12,677 bases of DNA from CAZEGC01 sp964511635 (GTDB lineage: Bacteria > Patescibacteriota > Saccharimonadia > Saccharimonadales > Saccharimonadaceae), in assembly GCA_964511635.1 (NCBI GenBank), contig CAZEGC010000023.1:1-12677 (forward strand). The letters run 5' to 3'. The notes beneath the pieces were generated by a model that saw only the letters and a list, made by a program, of their open reading frames with translations, was not told the origin of the DNA and did not search any database. How positions within the stretch are numbered: the stretch's first letter is position 1; each line of letters starts with the position of its first letter. Below are positions 1-6,097 of the stretch, piece after piece. The position numbers were made by a program, and so were the translations under genes.

Positions 1-1
1 C

Positions 2-595
2 ACTCACACCCAGACTGACGTAGGAGCTTTCCATAGGATTAATGGTGGACCTATTGAGGAAGGGGCATGTCCAGGTGGGAGTAGTCAAACCTATGCAGTT
101 GGTGATATTGGGCCTGCGGGAGGAGTTGTATTCTACGACAAAGGTGAGTTTAGTGATGGGTGGAGGTATTTGGAGGTATCGGGAACTATATCTAATACAG
201 CGCCGTGGGGGTGCATGGGAATGGCGATAGCGGGAACTAGTGGTGCCATCGGCGCTGGGAAGAATAATACAGATATCATACTCAACGCCTGCAGCGAAGA
301 GAACTCTATTGCAAGGCTAGCAGATAGCTATTCACAAGGAGGTTTCACTGACTGGTTCTTGCCATCAACTCAGGAATGGAATGCAATTAGAAGCTACTGG
401 ATTGACAGTGGCTACGACAACAGTAAGGTGAATTTAAACTTTACTGGAGCTGATGGTAATAGAACTTTTGCATGTTCGAGCGGGAGGACTGCATCAAGCG
501 CATGCGCCGCCATCTCGTTCAATATGTGGGTAGCTGGGTCCATTTCTGTCACTGAAAGTACTAGTTTTAGTCTTTTCGCAATCAGGCAGTTCTAG
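2..595 (+). CDS. Partial surface protein, DUF1566/Lcl-like C-terminal domain
   Basis: The reading frame is open from the left edge to a TAG stop, giving 197 residues with no start in the window, so the N-terminus is missing. The visible part begins with a Gly/Cys/Ser-rich stretch. It then has the block YAVGDIGPAGGVVFYDKG and, about 90 residues later, GGFTDWFLPSTQEWNAI. Both blocks are typical of DUF1566/Lcl-like domains found at the end of secreted or surface proteins in many environmental bacteria. Several cysteines suggest disulphides and an extracellular location. The function is unknown; a lectin- or adhesin-like role is only inference. The next gene is convergent, 102 bp away. The frame call is supported by the family match across codons lying before the first ATG (170), so a start at 170 would cut the domain in half. 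Confidence 0.8.
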   Translation, partial: THTQTDVGAFHRINGGPIEEGACPGGSSQTYAVGDIGPAGGVVFYDKGEFSDGWRYLEVSGTISNTAPWGCMGMAIAGTSGAIGAGKNNTDIILNACSEENSIARLADSYSQGGFTDWFLPSTQEWNAIRSYWIDSGYDNSKVNLNFTGADGNRTFACSSGRTASSACAAISFNMWVAGSISVTESTSFSLFAIRQF

Positions 596-697
596 TCGAA
601 GTCTCAAGATAGATATCATATGAAAACCGTCAGGTATTCTGGTCTGGCACCTCTTATTGCTTTTGACTGGAGAGGTTCGTCCAGAGACCAAATATAG

Positions 698-1093
698 CTA
701 TTGATCTAGTCGATTTGCTTCAAGCAGCGGTAATCCCCCTTCGGTAGGGACGTAGATTAAATTCGTATCGAGTTTATCTAGGTTCTGTACGTAAAGGTAG
801 CGAATGTACCGATCGCTTAGTTTGCCGTCTTCTATTTCCATGGCTTGGGCAGCACCTTTAGCGCGTTCGACTTCTGCTTGGGCGTTCAGTTTTTGGCTTT
901 CCAGGTTAGCTTCAGCTTCGCGAATGGCAATTCGACGATTAAACTCAGCTTCTGCGAGCTGCGCCTTGCCTGATTGTTGCTTGGCCCACACGTTGTATAC
1001 CGGTATTGCCCACATAATGAACGCTATAGCGGCAATTGACATGACTATTGCCACAACAGCTACACTTGACTTATTGGTCATTAATTTCTGCAT
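698..1093 (-). CDS. Small membrane protein resembling an SPFH/prohibitin tail
   Basis: 131 residues. One transmembrane helix (about residues 11-36) is followed by a charged Ala/Glu/Arg-rich helix (about 40-95) with FNRRIAIREAEANLESQKL. The end is a compact tail, NLIYVPTEGGLPLLEANR. This order (membrane anchor, EAE-type coiled coil, IYVPTE.GLPLLEA tail) resembles short proteins annotated as SPFH-related or membrane-protease-subunit-like, which lack the SPFH core. Function is unknown; a membrane scaffold or oligomer is plausible. I chose the ATG at 1093 because GGAGGA lies a few bases upstream; the in-frame ATG at 1114 would add seven residues and has no such site. A TAAAAT at 1120-1125 could be its -10 element, but the -35 is weak. 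The upstream 396-residue gene ends 107 bp away, so co-transcription is possible. Confidence 0.7.
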   Translation of the reverse strand: MQKLMTNKSSVAVVAIVMSIAAIAFIMWAIPVYNVWAKQQSGKAQLAEAEFNRRIAIREAEANLESQKLNAQAEVERAKGAAQAMEIEDGKLSDRYIRYLYVQNLDKLDTNLIYVPTEGGLPLLEANRLDQ

Positions 1094-1200
1094 ATTTCCT
1101 CCGTTTATAATCACCTACTATTTTACTGTACGGGACGTAATTTAAAAAGTTGTGTGAGGTTTACGATACTGGGGGCCTTGGTAGCAAGGAAGCAAATGGT

Positions 1201-2391
1201 TTAGTCCTGATAGATCCCCTCGAAAGGATCGTCTGGTACCGGTAAGTTATCAGATGTTTCGCGGCCAGATCGAATGTTTGGCAGGCCGCCGTACCACTGC
1301 TCGGGCGGCGAGTCGCCAGGTCGCGCTCGGTATCGCAACAAGAATTTATACTCACTAGCAGCTGACTTTGACTGTGTAATTTGGTCGTTAATGACTAAAT
1401 CTTCGATTTTAAATAATTGCTCCATTAGATCGTCAGCTAATGCGTCGTAGTCACCACCAATACGACTTAGGTCGATTACATCCTCTAGTGCCAGTAGACG
1501 TGCGCTATATCGAGCTAGCAGCAGGCCCGGTGAGCGCTTGTGCTTTTTAACTGGTTGACGCTCAAGTGAGCTAATCGGACGCATCAGCGATCCGTAAAGC
1601 GGCTCCCAGCCTTCCTCTGCAAGTATTAGTTGACTCCATGAAGTGTCTTGATTCCGGTTATACCAAGCATTATTAACTGTTAAGTTACCAGGCTTGGTTA
1701 TTCGGTTTGAGGCTTCGCGTAGAAAACTATCAGGTGCATCGCTAATAGAAGCGTGCTTTAGTGCAAGCGTTGCTAGACGTTGGCGCGTCATTCTGTCATT
1801 TCTAAGTTCGTAATCTAGATTGGTGCTTCGCTCGCGATTGGTTTCGCGCTGGCGAGCGAGGTCTGCTTCACGTGCTGAAAACTCAATCGCCGCTCGCCTA
1901 CTGGCATCCTTGGCTGCGGCAGGAACTTCGTGGCCGCGTGCAGCTAAAGCGGCGATGGCTTGCTCTAGGTCTGCGACCGCCTGTTTTTTGCTAGGATTAA
2001 TAGCGCTTTGCTCATCAAGGGCAATTTGGCGTAGAGACGACTCGTATCGATCGACAGTGGTATCACCTGCCTGCAGGCGTGGTAATGTCAGATTCACAAT
2101 TGATAACTGGCCTAGTATATTGTGAATCTGGCTATGCTCGCGACTTCGACCGGCTTCGGCCAGACGGATGGACTGCTGGGTGGTGTGGTCATCGGTGAAT
2201 GAGAATGTCAGAGCATCTGGGTCAGTTGAAGATCGGCGACTACGTACTCTGTCGCCTGCTCGGAGTCCGTTTGATGAGTGGTTAATCACGTAGCCGTTGG
2301 CGTGCTCGTCCATCATGACAGTCAGGTCATCTGCACCATAGGCCTGCTGGTCACGATCTGAAAGTTCAAACTGTCGGAGTTTATAATACAT
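1201..2391 (-). CDS. Unrecognised soluble protein in two-component operon
   Basis: 396 residues that I do not recognise. No signal peptide or membrane helix is visible, so it is probably cytoplasmic. Residues 1-90 are mixed and polar (NGLRAGDRVRSRRSS). Residues about 95-235 are long charged helices rich in Ala, Arg, Glu and Gln (ADLEQAIAALAARGHE, AREADLARQRETNRERS), likely coiled coil. Residues 240-345 contain a Trp-rich segment and a basic stretch (RQPVKKHKRSPG). The tail is Pro/Asp rich. The start is 13 bp after the receiver stop, with a weak AAGGA about 10 bases ahead, so it is the third gene of the kinase-receiver operon. It may be an effector or partner of the receiver, which has no output domain of its own. 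That role is inferred from position only. Confidence 0.75.
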   Translation of the reverse strand: MYYKLRQFELSDRDQQAYGADDLTVMMDEHANGYVINHSSNGLRAGDRVRSRRSSTDPDALTFSFTDDHTTQQSIRLAEAGRSREHSQIHNILGQLSIVNLTLPRLQAGDTTVDRYESSLRQIALDEQSAINPSKKQAVADLEQAIAALAARGHEVPAAAKDASRRAAIEFSAREADLARQRETNRERSTNLDYELRNDRMTRQRLATLALKHASISDAPDSFLREASNRITKPGNLTVNNAWYNRNQDTSWSQLILAEEGWEPLYGSLMRPISSLERQPVKKHKRSPGLLLARYSARLLALEDVIDLSRIGGDYDALADDLMEQLFKIEDLVINDQITQSKSAASEYKFLLRYRARPGDSPPEQWYGGLPNIRSGRETSDNLPVPDDPFEGIYQD

Positions 2392-2404
2392 AACACCGAG
2401 GTCC

Positions 2405-2770
2405 TTACGTGATGGTTATTTCCTTTATTAAATCAAGCATGTCACCTGGGGTCATGGTTGATTTAAGTATGCACCGATCGGCTCCTGATTTTGTAGCTTC
2501 GATTTCAACTTTGCGGTCTATCATATTGCTAAAAAGGATGATGCTAGTCGCACTCTTATGCTCTTTGCTATATTCATCTAGGAATTCCATTCCAGACATA
2601 ATCGGCATCTGCAGATCCAGTAATATGACGTCATAGTGATTGGCCGTAGCGAGGTCTAGCCCCTCCCTGCCGTTACTAGCGGTATCAACATGGTGGCCGT
2701 CAGATTGCATAGTAAAGGCATACGCCTCCTGTAAGGGGATGTCATCCTCTATTATAAGTATTTTTGCCAC
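2405..2770 (-). CDS. Single-domain response regulator (CheY-like receiver)
   Basis: 121 residues that are a complete receiver domain and nothing else. The acidic pocket is E8-D9-D10, the phosphoacceptor is D52 (LLDLQMP), the switch Ser is S81 (ILFSN) and the conserved Lys is K103 (CILKS). No DNA-binding or enzymatic output domain follows. It must therefore act by binding a partner, or pass phosphate on. It sits 40 bp after the histidine kinase stop and 13 bp before the unrecognised 396-residue gene, so the three are probably one transcript and the kinase is the obvious phosphodonor. The start codon is GTG at 2770, with AAGGA 11 bases upstream, and it places the first beta strand (MAKILIIEDD) exactly where receivers begin. 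The family call is secure; the partner is unknown. Confidence 0.92.
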   Translation of the reverse strand: MAKILIIEDDIPLQEAYAFTMQSDGHHVDTASNGREGLDLATANHYDVILLDLQMPIMSGMEFLDEYSKEHKSATSIILFSNMIDRKVEIEATKSGADRCILKSTMTPGDMLDLIKEITIT

Positions 2771-2810
2771 GAACTTGATATTCCTTTGCTATGAATGTAT
2801 TACTACTATC

Positions 2811-4472
2811 TTACCCCTTTCTAATAGAAAGGGGTAGTCTAGCGCGGAACTTAGACCCTACACCAGGCTCTGACTGCACCGTAATGGATCCGCCATGTAG
2901 GTTTACGATGTGTCGGGCTAGGTATAGCCCAAGGCCTGATCCGCTAATATCTCGGCTCGATTCGTTATCTATTCGACTGAAGCGTTTAAATAATGCAGGT
3001 AAATCTTTTTTATCTATACCGATACCGCTGTCTTCGATTTCCATATAGACCGACGTGTCGTTAGCGCGTAAATTAATAGACACTCGTCCACCGTCGGGGG
3101 TGTATTTGATGGCATTGGATATTAAGTTATCTATTACCATCTGGAACAGATTGGAGTCTGCATTGACCAGTATTGGTCGGCGAGGCTTATTGAATTTTAG
3201 TTTATGGTTCTTTTCTTCGGCACGGACTTGATGGTTTGGCAGCGATAGATCGATTAAGTGCCGTAAATCAACCAGCTCTTTTTTAATTTTAATTTTTCCG
3301 GATTGAATTGAGGCTAGATTAAGAAGCGTATCAATAATAGCTAGCTGCCTGTCGTTAGCGTCGTAGGCTTTTTTGACAAACTCTGACTGCTGAGGTGACA
3401 GTTCACCCGCCCTATCATCCACCAGGATTGATAGATAAGCCTTAACCCCGCTGGCAGGCGTCCGAAGTTGGTGTGAAGCAAGTGATACAAATTCGTTTTT
3501 TGCAATGTCAAGACGGTGTTGCTCGGTGATGTCCCGGGCGATACCTACTAGTTTAGTGACTTTTCCATTATCATCCAGTATAGGCTTGCCTTCACTGTGT
3601 ATATGCCTGATAGATCCGTCATGCAGCACTATACGATGATCGATTACAAAAGGCTGTCTGTCACGGACGCATTTTGTAATAACGCTATCAAAATCTTTGG
3701 CGTCATCTGGATGGATCATATCCATATAGGCGCCATAAGCAATAGACTTTGGGTGCTTAGGTAGTTTAAAAATACGAATAAGTTCGTCTGACCAAATAAT
3801 CGTATCGGTTTCTATGTTCCATTTCCAGCTACCGATATGGGCAATTTCTTGAGCATAGGACAGTGCCCGAAGGTGCTTTTCGATCTCTCGTTGTTTTTCG
3901 GTTAAAAGTTTGGTGATAAAGTTAACCGCAATAGCAATCACTATGAATATAGCTGGGAAAAAAATAACTGTACTAAATACATATGACCCGTCAGATCTAA
4001 GGGTCGGATCCAGTGCGCCGAGTGACTGGACTACGTTAAGATAGTCAGCCAGGATCAAACTTGTGTACGCCAAGGTGCTGGCGGCTGCAGCTGTATAAGC
4101 CGCCCTGTGTCCAAATATAGCCGCCGATATTAATATTGGCACAGCGTAAAGTATTGGACTGCGACTTTCAATGCCGCCATTAATAAATATAAATGAACTA
4201 ATTAGAAAAATATCAACCAGAATCCAGGCAACCGCTAGAAGTCTAAAATAGCGTTCGCTATGGTCTTTTCTAGCTAGCAGATAAAAAACTAGGTTGCTAG
4301 CGAGTGCCACCCCCAGCAGTAGTGAGTCGTGCTTGACTTGGTCGCTAATGCCTTCGCTTAGCAATAGAGTCAGTAGTCCAGGTAGGCCAATTACAAGCAG
4401 TAGCAGTAGCCGGGCAAATACATACCAGCGTACGGCTCGTGATGGCGTTACGACTTCTGTTAGGCTATACAT
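2811..4472 (-). CDS. Membrane PAS sensor histidine kinase
   Basis: 553 residues from the ATG at 4472. Six hydrophobic segments (about 18-38, 50-67, 78-98, 106-122, 125-145, 165-187), with an NGGIES turn before the fourth, form a multi-TM input module. A PAS/PAC domain follows (about 203-318; GSWKWNIETD, then GIARDITEQ). The HisKA H-box is SLASHQLRTP with phosphoacceptor H334. The ATPase domain shows the N-box (DNLISNAIKYTP, N449), G1 (DSGIGI, D481), F-box (FKRFSR) and G2 (GSGLGL, 511-516). It should autophosphorylate on sensing a membrane or small-ligand signal and phosphorylate the receiver encoded downstream. The open frame extends to a GTG at 4547, but that crosses a terminator-like hairpin and has no ribosome site. 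The ATG at 4472 lies just after a TATAAT, so I prefer it. The signal is unknown. Confidence 0.9.
   Translation of the reverse strand: MYSLTEVVTPSRAVRWYVFARLLLLLVIGLPGLLTLLLSEGISDQVKHDSLLLGVALASNLVFYLLARKDHSERYFRLLAVAWILVDIFLISSFIFINGGIESRSPILYAVPILISAAIFGHRAAYTAAAASTLAYTSLILADYLNVVQSLGALDPTLRSDGSYVFSTVIFFPAIFIVIAIAVNFITKLLTEKQREIEKHLRALSYAQEIAHIGSWKWNIETDTIIWSDELIRIFKLPKHPKSIAYGAYMDMIHPDDAKDFDSVITKCVRDRQPFVIDHRIVLHDGSIRHIHSEGKPILDDNGKVTKLVGIARDITEQHRLDIAKNEFVSLASHQLRTPASGVKAYLSILVDDRAGELSPQQSEFVKKAYDANDRQLAIIDTLLNLASIQSGKIKIKKELVDLRHLIDLSLPNHQVRAEEKNHKLKFNKPRRPILVNADSNLFQMVIDNLISNAIKYTPDGGRVSINLRANDTSVYMEIEDSGIGIDKKDLPALFKRFSRIDNESSRDISGSGLGLYLARHIVNLHGGSITVQSEPGVGSKFRARLPLSIRKG
2813..2835. 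repeat. 8-bp inverted repeat at kinase 3' end
   Basis: ACCCCTTT, a 7-nt loop, then AAAGGGGT, a perfect stem covering the last codons of the histidine kinase. Neither strand has a T-tract after it, so it is not a standard intrinsic terminator. In the operon mRNA it would fold about 45 nt before the receiver start and could stabilise the kinase segment or tune the kinase:receiver ratio (inference). Confidence 0.5.
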
Positions 4473-4482
4473 CCTACTGCCT

Positions 4483-4488
4483 ATTATA
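4483..4488 (-). promoter_or_regulatory. -10 element of kinase-receiver operon
   Basis: TATAAT on the minus strand, ending 10 bases before the ATG at 4472. A start site 6-7 bases downstream would leave a leader of only 3-4 nt. No good -35 is visible 16-18 bp upstream. It lies downstream of the minus-strand terminator at 4512-4540, as expected if the operon starts here. Confidence 0.45.
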
Positions 4489-4511
4489 TACAAGCTAGGC
4501 AAGCTTGATTG

Positions 4512-4540
4512 AAAAAAGAGCGACTGCCACTGCGGCAGTC
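4512..4540 (-). terminator. Intrinsic terminator in divergent intergenic region
   Basis: A perfect 7-bp stem GACTGCC/GGCAGTC with a 5-nt loop. Reading on the minus strand it is followed by GCTC and six T. No minus-strand gene lies upstream of it; transcription arriving from that side would be antisense to the rpf-like gene. It would insulate the kinase operon from such transcription. The stem also abuts the -35 box of the rightward promoter and could double as a binding site. Confidence 0.55.
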
Positions 4541-4569
4541 TTGACACAACTTGACATAAGCGTTACTAT
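4541..4569 (+). promoter_or_regulatory. Sigma-70-type promoter of the LysM-Rpf gene
   Basis: TTGACA (4541-4546), a 17-bp spacer, then TACTAT (4564-4569). A transcription start near 4576 is expected, giving a leader of about 120 nt before the ATG at 4695. The -35 is a perfect consensus match and immediately follows the inverted repeat at 4522-4540. Confidence 0.7.
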
Positions 4570-4575
4570 AGTTCT

Positions 4576-4619
4576 TGTGTGTTTTGAAATGTGAGGTGGA
4601 AAAACACACACGTGACCTC
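4576..4619 (+). promoter_or_regulatory. Structured 5' leader with possible H-type pseudoknot
   Basis: The predicted mRNA starts with a 10-bp perfect stem, TGTGTGTTTT (4576-4585) pairing with AAAACACACA (4601-4610). In its 15-nt loop, GAGGT (4593-4597) is complementary to ACCTC (4615-4619) just after the stem, which would close a pseudoknot. About 75 nt separate it from the start codon. I could not match it to a known riboswitch class; rpf genes in actinobacteria can carry c-di-AMP (ydaO) riboswitches, but this leader looks too short for that fold. Confidence 0.35.
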
Positions 4620-4694
4620 TGTTGTCTAAATAATTCTATATTAATAATTAATCCGGCAACATTAAAAAATAGGCTCACAAGGAGGGTGAAAATA

Positions 4695-5354
4695 ATGCGT
4701 TTAATTGCTGCTTATGCATTTGCCTTTGCCAGCGTTTTAGCGCTAGGTTCTGGCACGCAAGTGGCTATGGCCACACAGAATGAAAGCAACACAGAAAACT
4801 CGTCGCAGTACATCACGATTGAAAGCGGTGACACGCTTGGCAAGATCGCTGACAAGCACAACTCGACAGTAAAACGTTTGTTCTTTGCAAATACTATCGT
4901 AAAACATCCGGACGTCATCTATGCTGGTGATGAATTGCGGATACCAAATAAAGATGAGGAATTAACCCCTCGACAAGTACCAGCAAATTCTACCACAACA
5001 CACGTATCCCCTAGTTCGCAGTTAGCTGCTCCGGCGTTGCCAACGGCACCTGTACAGGCTACACCGGTTCCGCAGCAACAGCCACGGACACAGACAACAA
5101 CTGCGCCAGTAGCCAGTGGCAGCGTATGGGACCGACTGGCTCAATGCGAGTCTGGCGGTAACTGGTCAATTAATAGCGGTAATGGCTATTACGGCGGACT
5201 GCAGTTCATGCCGTCTAGCTGGCGAGCTGTCGGCGGCACAGGATTGCCTAGCGAGGCCAGCCGAGAAGAGCAGATCACTCGCGCCGAGCAGCTTCGTGCC
5301 ATTCAAGGATGGGGCGCGTGGCCTGCTTGTTCAGCCCAGCTTGGCTTACTATAA
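4695..5354 (+). CDS. Secreted LysM + resuscitation-promoting-factor domain protein
   Basis: 219 residues. A signal peptide (about 1-26, ending VAMA) is followed by a LysM peptidoglycan-binding domain (38-84; YITIESGDTLGKIADKHN). A flexible Pro/Thr/Gln linker (90-142) leads to a C-terminal Rpf/transglycosylase-like domain (143-213). The Rpf core is clear: VWDRLAQCESGGNW with catalytic Glu152, GNGYYGGLQFMPSSW, and QGWGAWPACS. Cys151 and Cys212 are placed to form the usual disulphide. It should bind and cleave peptidoglycan outside the cell, acting on its own wall or, in an epibiont, on a host wall. The ATG at 4695 is chosen because AAGGAGG lies 9 bases ahead and the signal peptide begins there; the frame opens earlier but into leader RNA. 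It is transcribed divergently from the sensor kinase and ends at a terminator. Confidence 0.92.
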   Translation: MRLIAAYAFAFASVLALGSGTQVAMATQNESNTENSSQYITIESGDTLGKIADKHNSTVKRLFFANTIVKHPDVIYAGDELRIPNKDEELTPRQVPANSTTTHVSPSSQLAAPALPTAPVQATPVPQQQPRTQTTTAPVASGSVWDRLAQCESGGNWSINSGNGYYGGLQFMPSSWRAVGGTGLPSEASREEQITRAEQLRAIQGWGAWPACSAQLGLL

Positions 5355-5402
5355 AAGATAGCCGCCCTGACACCTGTCATATCTAGGTGATTAGTTAATT
5401 TT

Positions 5403-5440
5403 AAACCTCCCCATGATCTCACCACTCGCGGGGAGGTTTT
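5403..5440 (+). terminator. Terminator after the LysM-Rpf gene
   Basis: A 10-bp perfect stem AAACCTCCCC (5403-5412) / GGGGAGGTTT (5430-5439) with a 17-nt loop, ending in TTTT. It is 49 bp past the stop codon. The U-tract is short, so efficiency may be moderate. Confidence 0.65.
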
Positions 5441-5453
5441 GCATTCCAAGGAC

Positions 5454-5462
5454 TGCTATACT
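5454..5462 (+). promoter_or_regulatory. Extended -10 promoter, leaderless layout
   Basis: TGC followed by TATACT (5457-5462), then exactly 7 bases to the ATG at 5470. The predicted start of transcription falls on or next to the A of the start codon. No Shine-Dalgarno sequence and no clear -35 are present. Confidence 0.6.
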
Positions 5463-5469
5463 GGTAACT

Positions 5470-6093
5470 ATGAAAGTATCATTTTATTTTGACCCCAGCT
5501 GCCCATTTAGCTGGATTACTAGCCGATGGTTGCTGATGGTTGCGGGCCAGCGTGACCTATCGGTGGACTGGAGACCGTTTAGCCTAGCACTAAAAAACGA
5601 CGAGCTTAGTGGCGGCAGTGAGTCGCCCTATGCTGATGCGCACGTGGCGTCCCATCGAGTGCTTCGAGTTATGCTAGCCGCCAGCAGCGACGTTAGTTTA
5701 ATCGATTTGTATACAGACTTTGGCATTGCTCGTCACGTGGCAGAGCAGGAACTGGATGACGATTTGATTAAGGACGTACTAACTAGGCGAAGCTTGCCGA
5801 TAGATTTACTAGAAGCGGCTAATGACGAAAGCTATGACAAAGAGCTATCAAGCCACATTGAATCTGCCACGGAAGTGGTCGGTGATGACATAGGTGTGCC
5901 TACGATTGTATTTCATTCTAGTGATGGATCGCGTAGTGGTTACTTCGGACCCGTCCTAAAGCAGCTACCTGATATCGACGAGGCACTGAAGCTATGGGAC
6001 GGACTATCTGCGCTTGCGACTAGTACTAGCTTCTATGAACTGAAGCGCAGTGGGATTGGCAGCCCTGATGTATTTAGCACGGCCAGGTGCTAA
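5470..6093 (+). CDS. Rv2466c/DsbA-family thioredoxin-fold oxidoreductase
   Basis: 207 residues, the length I recall for Mycobacterium tuberculosis Rv2466c, a mycothiol-dependent nitroreductase, and similar along its whole length. The N-terminus FYFDPSCPFSWITSRW matches that family's FDP.CPW..WITSRW. The C-terminal half keeps the VGDDIGVPTI block (cis-Pro144), YFGPVL and KLWD, and ends with FYELKR. The active site here is C11-P-F-S14, so the second cysteine of the CPWC motif is a serine and only a monothiol mechanism is possible. No signal peptide is seen, so it is cytoplasmic. Likely role: reduction or deglutathionylation-like chemistry with a low-molecular-weight thiol, or redox stress defence; the substrate is unknown. 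The ATG at 5470 starts the first beta strand; the frame's earlier ATG (5413) lies inside the upstream terminator. A final Cys207 is encoded in the downstream hairpin. Confidence 0.85.
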   Translation: MKVSFYFDPSCPFSWITSRWLLMVAGQRDLSVDWRPFSLALKNDELSGGSESPYADAHVASHRVLRVMLAASSDVSLIDLYTDFGIARHVAEQELDDDLIKDVLTRRSLPIDLLEAANDESYDKELSSHIESATEVVGDDIGVPTIVFHSSDGSRSGYFGPVLKQLPDIDEALKLWDGLSALATSTSFYELKRSGIGSPDVFSTARC

Positions 6094-6097
6094 ATAC
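6070..6097. terminator. Shared hairpin over two convergent stop codons
   Basis: An 11-bp perfect stem GTATTTAGCAC (6070-6080) / GTGCTAAATAC (6087-6097) with a 6-nt loop. It contains the TAA stop of the plus-strand gene (6091-6093) and the TAG stop of the minus-strand gene (6090-6092). On the plus strand it is followed by TTTCGTCGCTTTTT; on the minus strand no T-tract follows, so plus-strand termination is better supported. Confidence 0.6.

Noticed and set aside
596..697. Terminator between the convergent first two genes
   Set aside because: Only a 5-bp stem (CTGGA/TCCAG at 666-684) without a T-tract was found, too weak to call.
804..1145. 113-codon plus-strand frame
   Set aside because: It is antisense to the SPFH-tail-like membrane protein gene, has a low-complexity Ser/Ala translation and no ribosome site.
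1820..2125. 101-codon plus-strand frame
   Set aside because: Ala/Arg/Ser-rich shadow of the unrecognised 396-residue gene on the other strand; no ribosome site.
4473..4547. N-terminal extension of the histidine kinase from the GTG at 4547
   Set aside because: It adds 25 residues without family support, has no ribosome site and spans a terminator-like hairpin and the likely -10 box.
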